The position numbers were made by a program, and so were the translations under genes. Positions 43,240-56,239 of a stretch of DNA of 64,000 bases are shown here, one piece after another (the first letter of the stretch is position 1; every line of letters begins with the position of its first letter). The stretch is taken from the NCBI RefSeq assembly GCF_040802235.1, contig NC_133165.1, positions 46,513,629 to 46,577,628 of the forward strand. The letters are read 5' to 3'. This DNA is from Manis javanica (lineage: Eukaryota; Chordata; Mammalia; Pholidota; Manidae). The notes beneath the pieces were generated by a model, which did not search any database, was not told where the DNA came from, and saw only the letters and a list, made by a program, of their open reading frames with translations.

Positions 43240-46200
43240 GCCAAGAGGTGGAGCCAAGATGGCGGCATGAATAGAGCAGAGGAAATTTCCTCCCAAAAAC
43301 ATACATATTTTTGAAAATACAACAAATACAACTATTCTGAAAGAGAGACCAGAAGATACAGGACAACAGCCAGACTACATCTACACCTGCGAGAACTCAG
43401 TGCCTTCTGAAGGTGGTAAGATACAAGCCGCGGCCCAGCGGGACCCGAGCACCCCTCACCCCAGCTCCTGGCAGGAGGAGAGGAGTTGAAGTGGGGAGGG
43501 AGAGGGAGCCCAGGACTACTACTCAGTCCTAGCCATCCGCACCAGAGCGCAGACACACAGTGCGTGGGGTGCTGGATACTAGGGAAATGGGGCAGTAAAA
43601 TCTGTGAGTGGGTGCCTGCAGCCAGTGCCCCTGGGACAAAGAAAAGTGAGTGCCCTTTGAAAGTCTTAAAGGGACAGGGACCCCACAGCTGGACGGAGGT
43701 GTCCCGGCACAATCAGCTCAGCAGCTGGGAACCCAGGGAACTCCGGGTGCCCTAACCCCCTGTGTGGCAGCACAGCTCCAAGGCCCCTCATGGTGATAAA
43801 CAGCCTCCTGCCCATTCCCGCTCCAGGGCAACCTTGCCATAGAGGAGCCCACAGCAACCATGCGTGGAGCTTCCTTTACAGTGGCCAGTCAAGAATCAGA
43901 GACCCCATCTGTGTGCAGCTGCCCAGCACAAGCCGCTAGAGTCGCCGTTCTTCCAGGAGAGGAAGGCCACAAACTAGCAATAAGGGATGTTCTCCCAGCT
44001 GACACGTGCCAACTACCCACAACTATCTCTATTGCCATGAAAAGGCGGAATAATTTGATACAGACCAGATTAATGCAGACAGTCTCCCCTGAAAAGGAAT
44101 CTGGGGAGATAGACCTAACCAATCTTCCTGAAAAAGAATTTAAAAGCAAGGTCATAACAATGCTGATGGACTTGCAGAGAAATATGCAAGAGCTAAGGAG
44201 GGAGAATACAGAAATAAAACAATCTCTGGAAGAATTTAAAAGCAGAATGGATGAGATGCAAGAGGCCTTTGATGGATTAGAAACCAGAGAACAGGAATGA
44301 TAGAAGCTGATGCAGAGATAAAAGGATCTCCAGGATTGAAACAGCATTAAGAGGACTGTGTGACCAATCCAAAAGGAGCAATATCTGCATAATAGGGATA
44401 CCAGAAGAAGAAGAGAGAGAAAAAGGGATAGAAAGTGTATTTGAAGAAATAATTGCTGAAAACTTCCCTAAACTGGGGGAGAAAATAGTCACTCAGACCA
44501 CGGAAATAGGCAGAACCTCCAACAGAAGGGACCCAAAGAGGACAACACCAAGACACGTAATAATTAAAATGGCAAAACTCAAGGACATGGACAGAATTTT
44601 AAAGGCAGCTAGAGATAAGAAAAAGGTCACCTACAAAGGAAAACCCATCAGGCTATCATCAGACTTCTCAACAGAAACCTTACAGGCCAGAAGAGAATGA
44701 CATGATATATTTAATGCAATGAAAGAGAAGGGCCTTGAACCAAGAATACTGTATCCAGCACAATTATCATTTAAATATGAAGGAGGGATTAAACAATTCC
44801 CAGACAGGCAAAAGTTGAGGGAATTTGCCTCCTACAAACCACGTCTATAGGATATGTTAGAGGGACTGCTCTAGATGTGAGTACTCCTAAGGCTAAATAG
44901 ATGTCACCAGAGAAAATAAAATCACAGCAAAGAAAGCAGACCAACCAAATACTAACTAAAGACAAAAAATCAAATCAACTACCCACAAAAGCAGTCAAAG
45001 AAAACACAAAAGAGCACAGAATAAAACACCCAACATATAAATAATGGAGGAGGAAGAATAAGAAGGGAGAGAAATAAAGAATCATCAGACAGTGTTTATA
45101 ATAGCTCAGTAAGTGAGTTAAGTTAGACAGGAAGATATTAAAGAAGCTAACCTTGAATCTTTGGTAACCACAAATCTAAAGCCTGCAATGGCAATAAGTA
45201 CATATCTTTCAATAATCATCCTAAATGTAAATGGACTGAATGCATCAATCAAAAGACACAGAGTAATAGAATGGATAAAAAAGCAAGACCCATCCATATG
45301 CTGCCTTCAAGAGACTCACCTCAAACCCAAAGACATGCACAGACTAACACTCAAGGAATGGAAAAAGATATTCCATGCAAACAACAGGAAGAAAAAAGCA
45401 GGTGTTGCAGTACTAGTATCAGAGAAAATAAACTTCAAAACAAAGAAAGTAACAAGAGATGAAGAAGGACATTACATAATCCTAAGGGAGTCAGTCCAGC
45501 AAGAGGATATAACCATTATAAATATATATGCACCCAACACAGGAGTACCAGCATATGTGAAACAAATACTAACAGAATTAAAGGAGGAAATAGAATGCAA
45601 TGCACTCATTTTAGGAGACTTCAACACACCACTCACTCCAAAGGACAGATCCACTAGACAGAAAATAAGTAAGGACACAGAGGCACTGAACAACACACTA
45701 GAACAGATGGACCTAACAGACATCTATAGAACTCTATATCCAAAAGCAACAGGATACACATTCTTCTCAAGTGCACATGGAACATTCTCCAGAATAGACC
45801 ACATACTGGGCCACAAAAAGAGCCTCAGTAAATTAAAAAAGATAGACATTCTACCAACCAACTTTTCAGACCACAAAGGTATAAAACTAGAAATAAATTC
45901 TACAAAGAAATCAAAAAGGCTCACAAGCACATGGAGGCTTAACAACATGCTCCTAAATAATCAATGGATCAACGACCAAATTAAAATGGAGATCCAGCAT
46001 TATATGGAAACAAATGACAGCAACAACACAAAGCCCCAACTTCTGTGGGATGCAGTGAAAGCAGTCTTAAAAGGAAAGTATATAGCAATCCAGGCATATT
46101 TAAAGAAGGAAGAACAATCCCAAATGAATAGTCTAACATCACAATTATCAAAATTGGAAAAATAAAAACAAATGAGGCCTAAAGTCAGCATAAGGAGGGA

Positions 46201-46765
46201 CATAATAAAGATCAGAGAAGAAATAAATAAAATTGAGAAGAATAAAACAATAGAAAAAATCAATGAAACCAAGAGCTAGTTCTTTGAGAAAATAAACAAA
46301 ATAGATAAACCTCTGGCCAGACTTATTAAGAGAAAAAGAGAATCAACACACATCAACAGAATCAGAAATGAGAAAGGAAAAATCACAAAGGACCCCACAG
46401 AAATACAAAGAATTATTAGAGAATACTATGAAAACCTATATGCTAACAAGCTGGAAAAACCTAGAATAAATGGACAACTTCCTAGAAAAATACAACCTTC
46501 CAAGACTGACCAAGGAAGAAACAGAAAATCTAAACAAACCAATTACCAGCAAAGAAATTGAATTGGTAATCAAAAAGCTACCCAAGAACAAAATGCCTGG
46601 ACCAGATGGATTTACCTCGGAATTTTATCAGACATGCAGAGAAGACATAATACCCATTCTTCTTAAAGTTTTCCAAAAAATAGAAGAGGAGGGAATACTC
46701 CCACTCATTCTATGAAGCCAACATCACCCTAATACCAAAACCAGGTAAAGACCCAGGTAAAATTC
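43240..46765 (+). mobile_element. LINE-1 B: 5' UTR, ORF1, ORF2 endonuclease and start of RT; 3' end missing
   Basis: Starts at a full-length-type L1 5' end (GGAGCCAAGATGGCGGCATG, with the AAGATGGC YY1-type motif), then a 5' UTR to about 44035. ORF1 opens near 44037 (MKRRNNLIQTRLMQ; coiled-coil LQRNMQELRRENTEIKQS) but is broken near 44300. ORF2 is open for 334 codons (45161-46165) and encodes a whole endonuclease domain: LNVNGLN, LQETHL, LGDFNTPL, RIDHILGH, SDHKGI. RT text follows in other frames ([14 protein letters not shown] near 46590). The element stops at about 46765, so it cannot retrotranspose. Confidence 0.8.
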
Positions 46766-49700
46766 ATTTAATTACAAATGAGTCCAGTTTCATTCTCATG
46801 CATGTAGCTGTCCAGTTTTGCCAACACGAGTTGTTGAAGAGGCTGTCATTTCCCCACTGTATATTCATGGCTCCTTTATAATATATTAATTGACCAAGTA
46901 TGCTTGTGTTTATATCTGGGCTTTCTAGTCTGTTCCATTGGTCTGTGGGTCTGTTCTTGTGCCAGTACCAAACTGTCTTGATTACTGTGACTTTGTAGTA
47001 AAGCTTGAAGTCAGGAAGCTTAATCCCCCTCCACCCCTGCTTTATTCTTCCTTCTCAGGATTGCTTTGGCTCTTCATGGTCTTTTGTGGTTCCATATGAA
47101 TTTTACAACTGTTTGCTCTAGTTCATTGAAGAATGCTGTTGGTATTTTGGTAGGGATTGCACTGAATCTGTAGATTGCTTTAGGCAGGATGGCCGTTTGA
47201 CAATATTAATTTTTCCTATCCATAAGCATGGGATGTGTTTCCATTTATTGGTATTTTCTTTAATTTCTCTCATGAGTGTCTTGTTTTCAGGGTATAGGTC
47301 TTTCACTTCCTTGGTTAGGTTTATTCCTAGGTGTTTCACTATTTTTGATGCAGTTGTGAATGGAATTTTCCTGATTTCTCTTTCTTCTAGTTCATTGTTA
47401 GTATATAGGAATGCAACAGATTTCTGTTGTATTGCCTTTGTATCCTGCAGCTTTGCTGAATTCAGTTATTCTAGTTGTTTTGGGTGGATTCTTTAGGTTT
47501 TTTTATGTACAATATCATGTCATATGCAAACAGTGACAATTTAACTTCTTCTTTGCTAATCTGGATGCTTTTTATTTCTTTGTGTTGTCTGACTCCTGTG
47601 GCTAGGACCTCTAGTGAAATATTGAATAAAAGTCGGGAGAATGGGCATCTTTGTCTTGTCCCCCATATTAGAGGCAAATCTTTCAGCTTTTTGCTGTTAA
47701 GTATGATGTTGGCTGTGTGTTTGTTATATATGGTGTGTATTGTGTTGAGGTAGTTACCTTCTATGCCCATTTTGTTGAAAGGTATTATCATGAATGGATG
47801 TTGATTTTTGTTAAATGCTTTTTCAGCATTCATGGAGATCATCATGTAGTTTTTGTTCTTTTTGTTGATGTAGTGGATGATGTTAATGGATTTTTAAATA
47901 TTGTACCATCCTTGCATCCCTGGAATAAATCCTCTTGATCATGATGTATGATCTTTTTGATGTAGTCTTCAATTTGGTTTGCTAATATTTTTTTGAGTAT
48001 TTTTGCATGTATATTCATCAGGGATATTGGTATGTAATTTTTTTTGTTGTTGGGTCGTTGCCTGGTTTTGGCATTAGAATGATGCTGGCTTCGTAGAATG
48101 AGTTTGGAAGTATTCCCTCCTCTTCTACTTTTTGGAAAACTTTAAGAAGGATGGGTATTACATCTTCTGTAAATGTCTGATAAAATTCAGTGGTGAAGTC
48201 ATCTGGTTGGGGATTTTGTTCTTGGATAGTTTTTTAAATTACAAATTCAATTTCATTGCTGGTAATTGGTCTTTTTAGATTTTCTGTTTCTTCCTGAGTC
48301 AGCCTTGGAAGATTGCATTTTTCTAGAAAGTTGTCCATTTCTTCTAGATTATCCAGTTTGTTAGTATATAATTTTTCATAGTATTCTCTAATAATTCTAT
48401 GTATTTCTGTGGTGCCCATAGTGATTTTTCCTTTCTCATTTATGATTCTGTTTATGTGTGCAGACTCTCTTTTTTCCTTGAAAAGTCTGGCTAGAGGTTT
48501 ATCTATTTAGTTTATTTTCTCAAAGAGCCAGCTATTGGTTTCATTAATTCTTTATATTGTTTTATTATTCTCAATTTTATTTTTTTCTTCTCTGATCTTT
48601 ATTATGTCCTCCTTCTGAATTTGGGCCTCCTTTGTTCTTCTTTTTCTAGTTTCATTAACTGTAAATTTAGACTGTTCATTTGGGATTTTTCTTCTTCTTT
48701 GAGATAGTCCTGAGTTGCTATATATGTTCCTCTTAGAACCGCCTTTGCTGCACCCCACAAAAGTTGGGGCTGTTTTTTCATTTGTCTCCTTATATTGCTT
48801 GATCTCTGTTTTAATTTGGTCATTGATCCATTGATTATTTAGGAGCATGTTGTTAAGCCTCCACGTGTTTGTGGGCCTTTTAGTTTTCTTTGCACAGTTT
48901 ATTTCTACCTTCATTCCTTTGTGATCTGAGAAGCTGGTTGGTACAATTTCAATCTTTTTGAATTTACTGAGGTTCTTTTTGTAGCCTAGTATAAGATCTG
49001 TTCTTGAAAATGTTCCATGTGCACTTGAGCAGAATGTGTATCCTGTTGCTTTTGGGTGTAGAGTTCTGTAGATGTATGTTAGGTCCATCTGTTCTAGTGT
49101 GTTGTTCAGTGCCTCTGTGTCCTTACTTATTTTCTGTCTGGTGGATCTGTCCTTTGGAGTGAGTGGTGTGTTGAAGTCTCCTAAAATGAGTGCATTGCAT
49201 TCTATTTCCCCTTTTAATTCTAGTAGTATTTGTTTGACATATGTAGGTGCTCCTGTGGTGGGTCCATAGATATAGTGGTTATATCCTCTTGTTGGACTGA
49301 CAAGTTTATCATTATGTAATGTCCTTCTTTGTCTCTTGTTAGTTTTTTTGTTTTGAAGTCTATTTTGTCTGAAACGAGTACTGCAACTCCTGCTTTTTTC
49401 TCCCTATTAGTTGCATGAAATATCTTTTTCCATCCCTTCACTTTTAGTCTGTGTATGTCTTTGGGTTTGAAGGGAGTCTCTTGAAGGCAGCATATAGATG
49501 GGTCTTGCTTTTTTGTCCATTCTGTACCTCTATGTCTTTTGATTAGTGCATTCAGTCCATTTACATTTGGTGATTATTGAAAGATATGTGCTTATTGCCA
49601 TTGCAGGCTTTGAGTTCATGGTTACCAAAGGTTCAAGGGCAGCTTCTTTATTATCTAAGCATCTAACTTAACTTCTTATTATGCTGTTATAAAGACAATC

Positions 49701-50394
49701 TAGAGATTCTTTTTTCTCCCTTCTTTTTCTTCCTCCTCCACTCTTTATATGTTAGGTGTACTCTTTGTGTATTCCTTGACTGACTTTATGGGTAGCTGAT
49801 TTAATTTTGCATTTGGTTAGTAATTTATTGGTTTACTTCCTTTACTGTGGTTTTATTTTCTCTGGTGGCTCCTATTTAGCCTTAGGAGCACTTCCATCTA
49901 GAGCATTCCCTTTAAAATGCACTGTAAATATGTTTTGTAGAAGGTAAATTCCCTCACCTTTTGCTTATCTGGAAATTGTTTAATCCCTCCTTCAAATTTG
50001 TATGATAATCTTGCTGGGTAGAGTGTTCTTGGTTTGAGGCCCTACTGTTTCATTGCATTGAATATATCATATCACTCCCTTCTGGCCTGTAAGATTTCTG
50101 CTGAGAAGTCTGATGATAGCTTGATGTGTTTTCCTTTGTAGGTGATCTTTTTTCCTCTCTCTGGCTGCTTTTAATACTCTGTCTTTGTCCTTGATCTTTG
50201 CTATTTTAATTATTATATGTTTTGGTGTTGTCTTCCTTGGGTCCCTTGTGTTTGGAGATCTGTGTATTTCCATGGCCTGAGAGACTTAATTCCTTCTCCA
50301 GATTGGGGAAGTTTTCAACAATTTATTTCTTCAAAGACACTTTCTATCCCCTTTTCTCTCTCCTCTTCTGCTGGCACCCTTATAACGTGAATTT
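46766..50394 (-). mobile_element. LINE-1 C, inverted segment (ORF1 end to ORF2 C-terminal part)
   Basis: Read on minus from 50394: ORF1 C-terminal half (TPKHIIIKIAKIKDKDRVLK near 50200), the inter-ORF, ORF2 endonuclease (near 49400-48900; the first catalytic part is decayed) and RT (near 48400-47470). The catalytic box reads FAYD instead of FADD (near 47520), and frames are broken repeatedly. It ends at GAAACTGGA near 46785. Confidence 0.75.
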
Positions 50395-51505
50395 TGTGAA
50401 AGTAAATTTGAAATGGATTGAAGACCTAAATGTAAGTCATGAAACCATAAATCTCTGCAAAGAAAATATAGGCAAAAATATCTTGAATATGAACATTAGC
50501 AACTTTTCCTGAACCTGTGTCCTCGGGCTAGGGAAACAAAATAAACAATGAATAAATGTGACTACATCAAGCTAAAATACTTCTGTATAGCAAAGGACAC
50601 CATCAGAACAAAAAGGCATCCTACAGTGTGAGAAAATATATTCATAAATGACTCATCTGATAAAGGATTAACATCCAAAGTATATAAAGAACTCATATGT
50701 CTCAACACCCAAAGAACAAATAAATAACCCCATCAAAAAATGGGCGGAGGACCTGAACAGACACTTCTCCAAAGAAGAAATACAAATGGCCAACAGGCAT
50801 ATGAAAAGTTGCTCCACATTGCTAATCATCAGAGAAATGCAAATTAAAACCACAATGGGGTATCACCTCACACCAATTAGGATGGCCACTATCCAAAACA
50901 CAAGAAATAACAAATGCCGGTGAGGGTCTGGGGAAACAGGAGCCCTCCTACACTGTTGGTGGAACTGCAAATTGGTACAAACCCTGTGAAAAGCAGTATG
51001 GAGGCTCCTCAATAAAACTAAAAATAAATATATCATTTGATTCAGTAATTCTGTTTCTAGGAATTTACCCAAAGAAAACAAGATCCCTGATTCAAAAAGA
51101 TACATTCACCCCTATGTTCATAGCCTCACTGTTTTCAATAGGCAAGATAAGGAAACAACCTAAGTGTCCAACAATAGATGATTGGATAAAGAAGTTGTGG
51201 TACATACATAATGGAGTATTATTCAACCAGAAAAATAAAAGAAATCCTGTCATGTGCAATGGATCTAGAGGGTATTATGCTCACTGACATAAACCAGGCA
51301 GAGAAAGACAAATACCATATGATTTCACTCATTTGTGGAATACAAAAATAGAGCAAAACAGAAGGAACAAAACAGCATCAGACTCACAGACACTGAGCAG
51401 TGACTAGTGGTTACCAAGGGGTAGGGGAATGTGTGTGGGGGTGAGGTAGGGAGAAAGGGAACTGTTGAATCACTGTGACATATATTTTGATTAAAAAAAA
51501 AAAGA
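50395..51505 (+). mobile_element. LINE-1 sense 3' segment with A tail
   Basis: Plus-strand L1 starting at GTAAATTTGAAATGGATTG, the ORF2 position directly after the point where the inverted segment ends. It runs through the ORF2 C-terminal region and a 3' UTR to an A12 tail at 51493-51504. The layout fits twin priming with 46766-50394. However, its 3' UTR differs from that of LINE-1 D, so an unrelated older fragment is possible. Confidence 0.65.
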
Positions 51506-51657
51506 TTTACATACAAAAGGACCTGCGGAAAAAATTCTGGAAATAAAAGGCGAGTGGGGGAAGTCCCTTATTTTCAACTGGGGGAATTAAGCTTTGTACT
51601 TTTTATTTGCATTTGCCTTTCTAGGTGTTGTGAGGCATGTTGGCGTAGGTGTGTGTT

Positions 51658-51661
51658 GTGG
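51658..51661. repeat. Target-site duplication GTGG, left copy
   Basis: Four bases directly before the left LTR, matched by GTGG at 57566-57569 directly after the right LTR. A 4-bp duplication is characteristic of gammaretrovirus-type integration. Confidence 0.85.
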
Positions 51662-52146
51662 TGTTAGGGTCCGGGCTTCCGAGGCTTCTCCAGAGAACAA
51701 ACTACACAGGCATAGAGATGTAAATTCAAGCAGTCTTTATTCAGCCAGCTAGCTGGGGTCCAATGTCAGCCCTAGCGGTCTCAACAAGGACCCCGAGCAC
51801 TCAAAGCCAAGGGTTTATATAGCATTTTCAAAACACTTAACTCATAGTAATTTTCCACAGCTGCACATTATTCTTGCAAGACATACATCCTGGGGTTAGG
51901 CAGGAGCAAGATAAGACCACTCCTCAATTGTCAGGGAGGTTCTGCACGATAAGCTTGGTATGTAGGATTAGCTGACCAAGGTTAGCTGACTAAAGGCCAC
52001 AGCTGCCCACCATCTGGTGTTCATGATTAGCTTGTTTTTCAAGGCCTTACCCAGTTCCAGTTTTTCTTTCTAAGTCACATACTCAGAAAATGGCTTCTAG
52101 TCTTTTAAGATGGCTATGCTTATGCTAACCTATTTCTATTCTTACA
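51662..52146 (-). mobile_element. ERV 3' LTR (left on plus strand)
   Basis: 485 bp, TG...CA ends, nearly identical to 57079-57565: four substitutions and one 2-bp indel by eye, about 99% identity. On the minus strand it carries a TATAAA-type box (51821-51814) and AATAAA (51741-51736). The polypurine tract lies just outside at 52163-52147, which fixes this copy as the 3' LTR of a minus-strand element. Confidence 0.9.
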
Positions 52147-52163
52147 TTCCCCTCTTCTTCTTG
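52147..52163 (-). other. ERV polypurine tract
   Basis: Minus strand CAAGAAGAAGAGGGGAA, directly next to the 3' LTR: the expected primer for plus-strand synthesis. Confidence 0.85.
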
Positions 52164-55100
52164 TATCTATTTCAATCATGAAATTAGGGGTCATCTGTTT
52201 GGTTAACACTCTGATAGTTCTGTCTTAACACTATGATTTACATGGTGCTAATGCGTTCTTTGATAAAGGTAACACATGGAGTGACTCTGGTTTGGCGGGC
52301 TTACTACTTGTTAGAATAAGCTGGGGTGGTGCTGATTACTTCTGTCCTGTTGCAGAGGGAGGTGTAAGTTTTAGGAACTCTCTCAATGAAGGTTCTTTGC
52401 CTACTTACAGAGGATAAAGTGAGTCTTGGTCTTTGTCTCATTCTCTCTTCTACAGATAGGGACTCTAGCTGCTGCTAGGGAAAAGGGGCGATGACCGCTC
52501 TGGCTGCTTCGTGCTGAGAAGGGGGCGCAGTAAAGGGTGCAGCTAGGTCTCCATCACTGGTCAGTTGAGAGGGCCTCAGAAGGCTGGCGCTTCTATTCTG
52601 GGTTTCATTTCTATTACTATTTGCAGTTTTGTGGCTTCTAGGCAAGATAAAACAAATTGTGTTATTAGGTTATGTAGCAACATCTGGAGTTGGATTTTTT
52701 ATTCGGGAAGGAGGCTGCCATTATTGAAACAATACTTTTCTCTAAAATCACCCTCATTTTTATTAGAAGTAACCAGGTTAAGAAAATAATTAATAGCTGG
52801 CTTGATCATTTGCACAAGTGCAGCAAGAAGAGCAATTGATTACACAGGCTCTTTTAAATATGCTTTGCTGGAACTTTTTGTAAGGAATTTCAGATTGAAC
52901 TTTTAAAGGCCTCTTGAGGCCAGACAGCCAAGCTAGACTTGCCATCAGGCTTTGCCTGCAGTACTTGTAGATTTGGATGAATTCTTCTCTTCTCGAGGTC
53001 TCTGCACCTGCCAGGAAGTGACCTTCTTTACTCACCTGGTAAGGCTGCTGGGAACTCTGTAAGCAAGGTACTAGGCCAGTTCTTCCAAGGGGCTTTGTTG
53101 GCTTTATAAAGTCAATCTTAGTTCCTTAAAGTTGTTCACATCTGAGTCCATGCACATGTCTCTCAGGTATGACATTCCAGTCAAAGCCCTGGCAGTATAA
53201 CCACTGTTCTTAAGTAGTCTTCTCACAAGGAAAGCAGATTCTTATTGAACTTGTGCAAATAAACATACTGCCATGGAATACAAAAACAGTCACTGAAAGT
53301 TTTTAAACTCTGGAGGGATCAGGTAGAGAGAAGGATGTTTCAATTCTGCTCATAAAGATAGTCATTTACTAAACTGTTGTCAGTTTAAGGGAACAAGGTT
53401 AAAACACTTTATCAGCAACATTTGAAACAAAAAGACAAAATCATTTTCTTTAGTTTATGTAATCTTATGTAACTAATACCTGTTCTGCTGAAATCTAGTT
53501 CTTTACCAGTTTAGGGATAATACTATAAATGACAAAAGACTTACAAATGACAATGGTTAAAGATCTGATGAGAACTTACTGTAAAACAGTTGACATAAGG
53601 AAATTCTGATATTTCTGTAATACAAAACATTCAGTAACAAAGTTTAGCATCATTTTCTTTGACAGTGCTTTCCTGGTAAATATATATATATATAATAAGC
53701 CAAATCAGTCAAATACTTTCTCTAATGAGAAAAAAATCTTCTGACATGTTCCAGGGGCCCTCTGGAAAATATCAGAGTTAATTAGAGGTAAAAGCACTTT
53801 TTTGCATTTAATTCTTTTAGAACTGTCTATCATTACACATTTATTATCTATATACCTAGCGCAGTAAACGAGATACCTTAAAAAGATGGGGCAGCAGGGG
53901 AGACTGCTGCTGTCAGTTTTAAAAGATAATATATAGAAAGTCAAAATAATTCTAGGTTACCAAGCATTCTTGAGAGAATGGTAGCAGATGGTAGATTCCT
54001 CTGCTTTCATCTTCAGGAAGGGGAAAAAAAAGCTACAATAAGAATTCACATTTAGCTGGAAGAACTGTCTAAACTCAAGACAGAGTATAATATCACTAGG
54101 CATACAAAAGACCTGTTAGAGATACATACAAAGAATGAATATGGCTATAGTCAAATTCAACTTAAAAGTTTAAGCAGAATCTCAAATTTAAATGTCTCTT
54201 TCCTTCACACTGATATTCAGATCTGACCAGAAATATGTTTTGAGATGAAAGAGATCAGGCATTTTACCTCTTCATTTAGGGATTGAGAAATGATGACCTT
54301 TGGCTTTCTAACCAGCCATTTCATTCATGGCGTCAATAGTGGGTGGTGGTGACATGGAAATGTATGCTGGATATTTGGATGGTTTAAAGATTATATACAA
54401 TCAATAGCTTACAAACAGTGAAAATAATAAGAACATAACTCAGCATAAGTGTCTAAGACCAGATACAAAAAAGCAGAGAAAGTGCTTAAGTCTACAGGTC
54501 TTCCCTGAAAGCTTCAAGAATGTTTTACTCTTTAATAGTAGATAGAGCTTTTAATAGAATTTGCATAGCAGCTTATAAGATCATTTGCATTAAAAAAATA
54601 TGGAGAGTCCTCCATGTTTTTTAAAACATACAAACATATCCACAGCATATAAATTAAACAAGAAGACCTGGTGGTTCTCAAAAAAAATCTATTACAACTT
54701 TTCTCAAAAGTGGTCACACGTTCGTCCATCTAAACCTTTACAGTGAAACCTGTTTTTCTGGGAGAAACATAATCTTGTCCAGATTCTACAAAGTTTAATT
54801 TTTAAGAATAAATTTTGGTTTGTTAACTAAGTGCATTTAATCAGCTGAAAAAAGCTTTGTTACCATTCTGCTTAGGATAAATTAAGAAAACAAATAATCA
54901 GTAACAACTTTAATCATTTGTTGGTTAGAGATTTTTCCCCTTATAAAAATATATGGAATAAATAATTCAATTTCTCAGGCCATGCAATCATTTTCAATAA
55001 CAAAATATTTCAAAGGCAAATAAAGGTTATACAGTTGTTAACAAACTTTAGCTTTTAGTCCCTTTAACATTACGATTTCATTTTTTTTTTTTTTTAATAT

Positions 55101-56239
55101 TCTGGCAACTCACTGAGACTTTAAGCATGAGAAACCGCTTTGATCGTTCAACATTAAGAGCAGACCAACAGTTAAAGAAAACTGTTTAACTGGAAACGAG
55201 ATTCTAATTTTGCTGTGCACTTGATATCAAGACTCACTTGCTTTAATTTCACTAGGCACGACTATATCTGTAAGAATATAGTAATTTTATTCTTTATTTG
55301 CCTCATGGTCTCAAGCACATAAGCCGGTGAGAATTATGCCTGGGCTTGCCTGCGGCTTGACTGGGTTTATCTCACCTTATCTCTAAACATTCTGACCTTC
55401 CCCCCAAAGCAACAGGCTGAGCGGGTCCTCCACAACAAAAGGCACCACACGCTGTTTTCTCTCTTTAAATAAATAGCTGTACTTTAGAACAAAGTTACTT
55501 CCCTTTATCACAAAACACATTCTTTAGCATGCAGAAGACTTTTCATTCTTTATACTTTTTCTTATTAAAACATACATCTTTTAGCATAGAGAAATGTTTT
55601 CTTTATTACTTTAAGTAGTTTTAATTAAAACTTAAAACCATTAGAAACTTTAATTTCCAGTGAACACTGAGAAGCAGGCCATAGTAAATTGTTAAACTAA
55701 CATTCTTTAGATTGACAAATTTATGAACACATTTTATAATTTCTGTAACCATGAGCTTTACAGCACAATCTCTCATAGAGTATATCTTCTTAACGTAGCA
55801 AAACTTTAAGGTTTTAGGTTACTACAAAGATTCTCAGGCAGTAGGTAGGTAACACACTGTAACACACAATTAAAAAGGTGTTCACTTGCCACACTTATTT
55901 AGTTCACTCATTCGTAACAACTATTCTAGATTACTTACAAGACCTTTACTGAATATTAGACAAAGCCAAGCTTTTAAGCATTTTATTCTTAAAAGATTTA
56001 GCAGATAACATGACTTAAATGACCTCAGGTAAATTTAGGCAGCTGATATCCACAAGGACATACCCACCTCAGGCAAACTCAAATTAGCATTAACGCTTAA
56101 CACTTTTTATCAGGTTTTCTGGAAGTTTTAGAATACCTAATTTTCACAAGCGCTTGTCTTTAAATCAATTTCATTAATACCATCCGGAGGTAAAAAGATA
56201 TGTTCATTTACACACTTAGGGGGTCGTCTGAGTCTGTCC
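52164..56239 (-). mobile_element. ERV interior without recognisable gag, pol or env
   Basis: About 4.1 kb, AT-rich, with no open frame over about 80 codons on the coding (minus) strand. I find none of the protease, reverse transcriptase, integrase or envelope motifs. Given near-identical LTRs, decay after insertion would not erase the genes this fully, so the copied RNA was probably already non-coding, making this a non-autonomous element. A very diverged coding remnant cannot be excluded by eye. Confidence 0.65.

Noticed and set aside
33000-51500. Possible CRISPR-like or satellite array in the repeat-rich zone
   Set aside because: The repeats are nested LINE-1 copies, not regularly spaced short units.
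53690-53720. TA microsatellite in the ERV interior as a regulatory element
   Set aside because: A short TATATA run in AT-rich sequence; nothing beyond composition.
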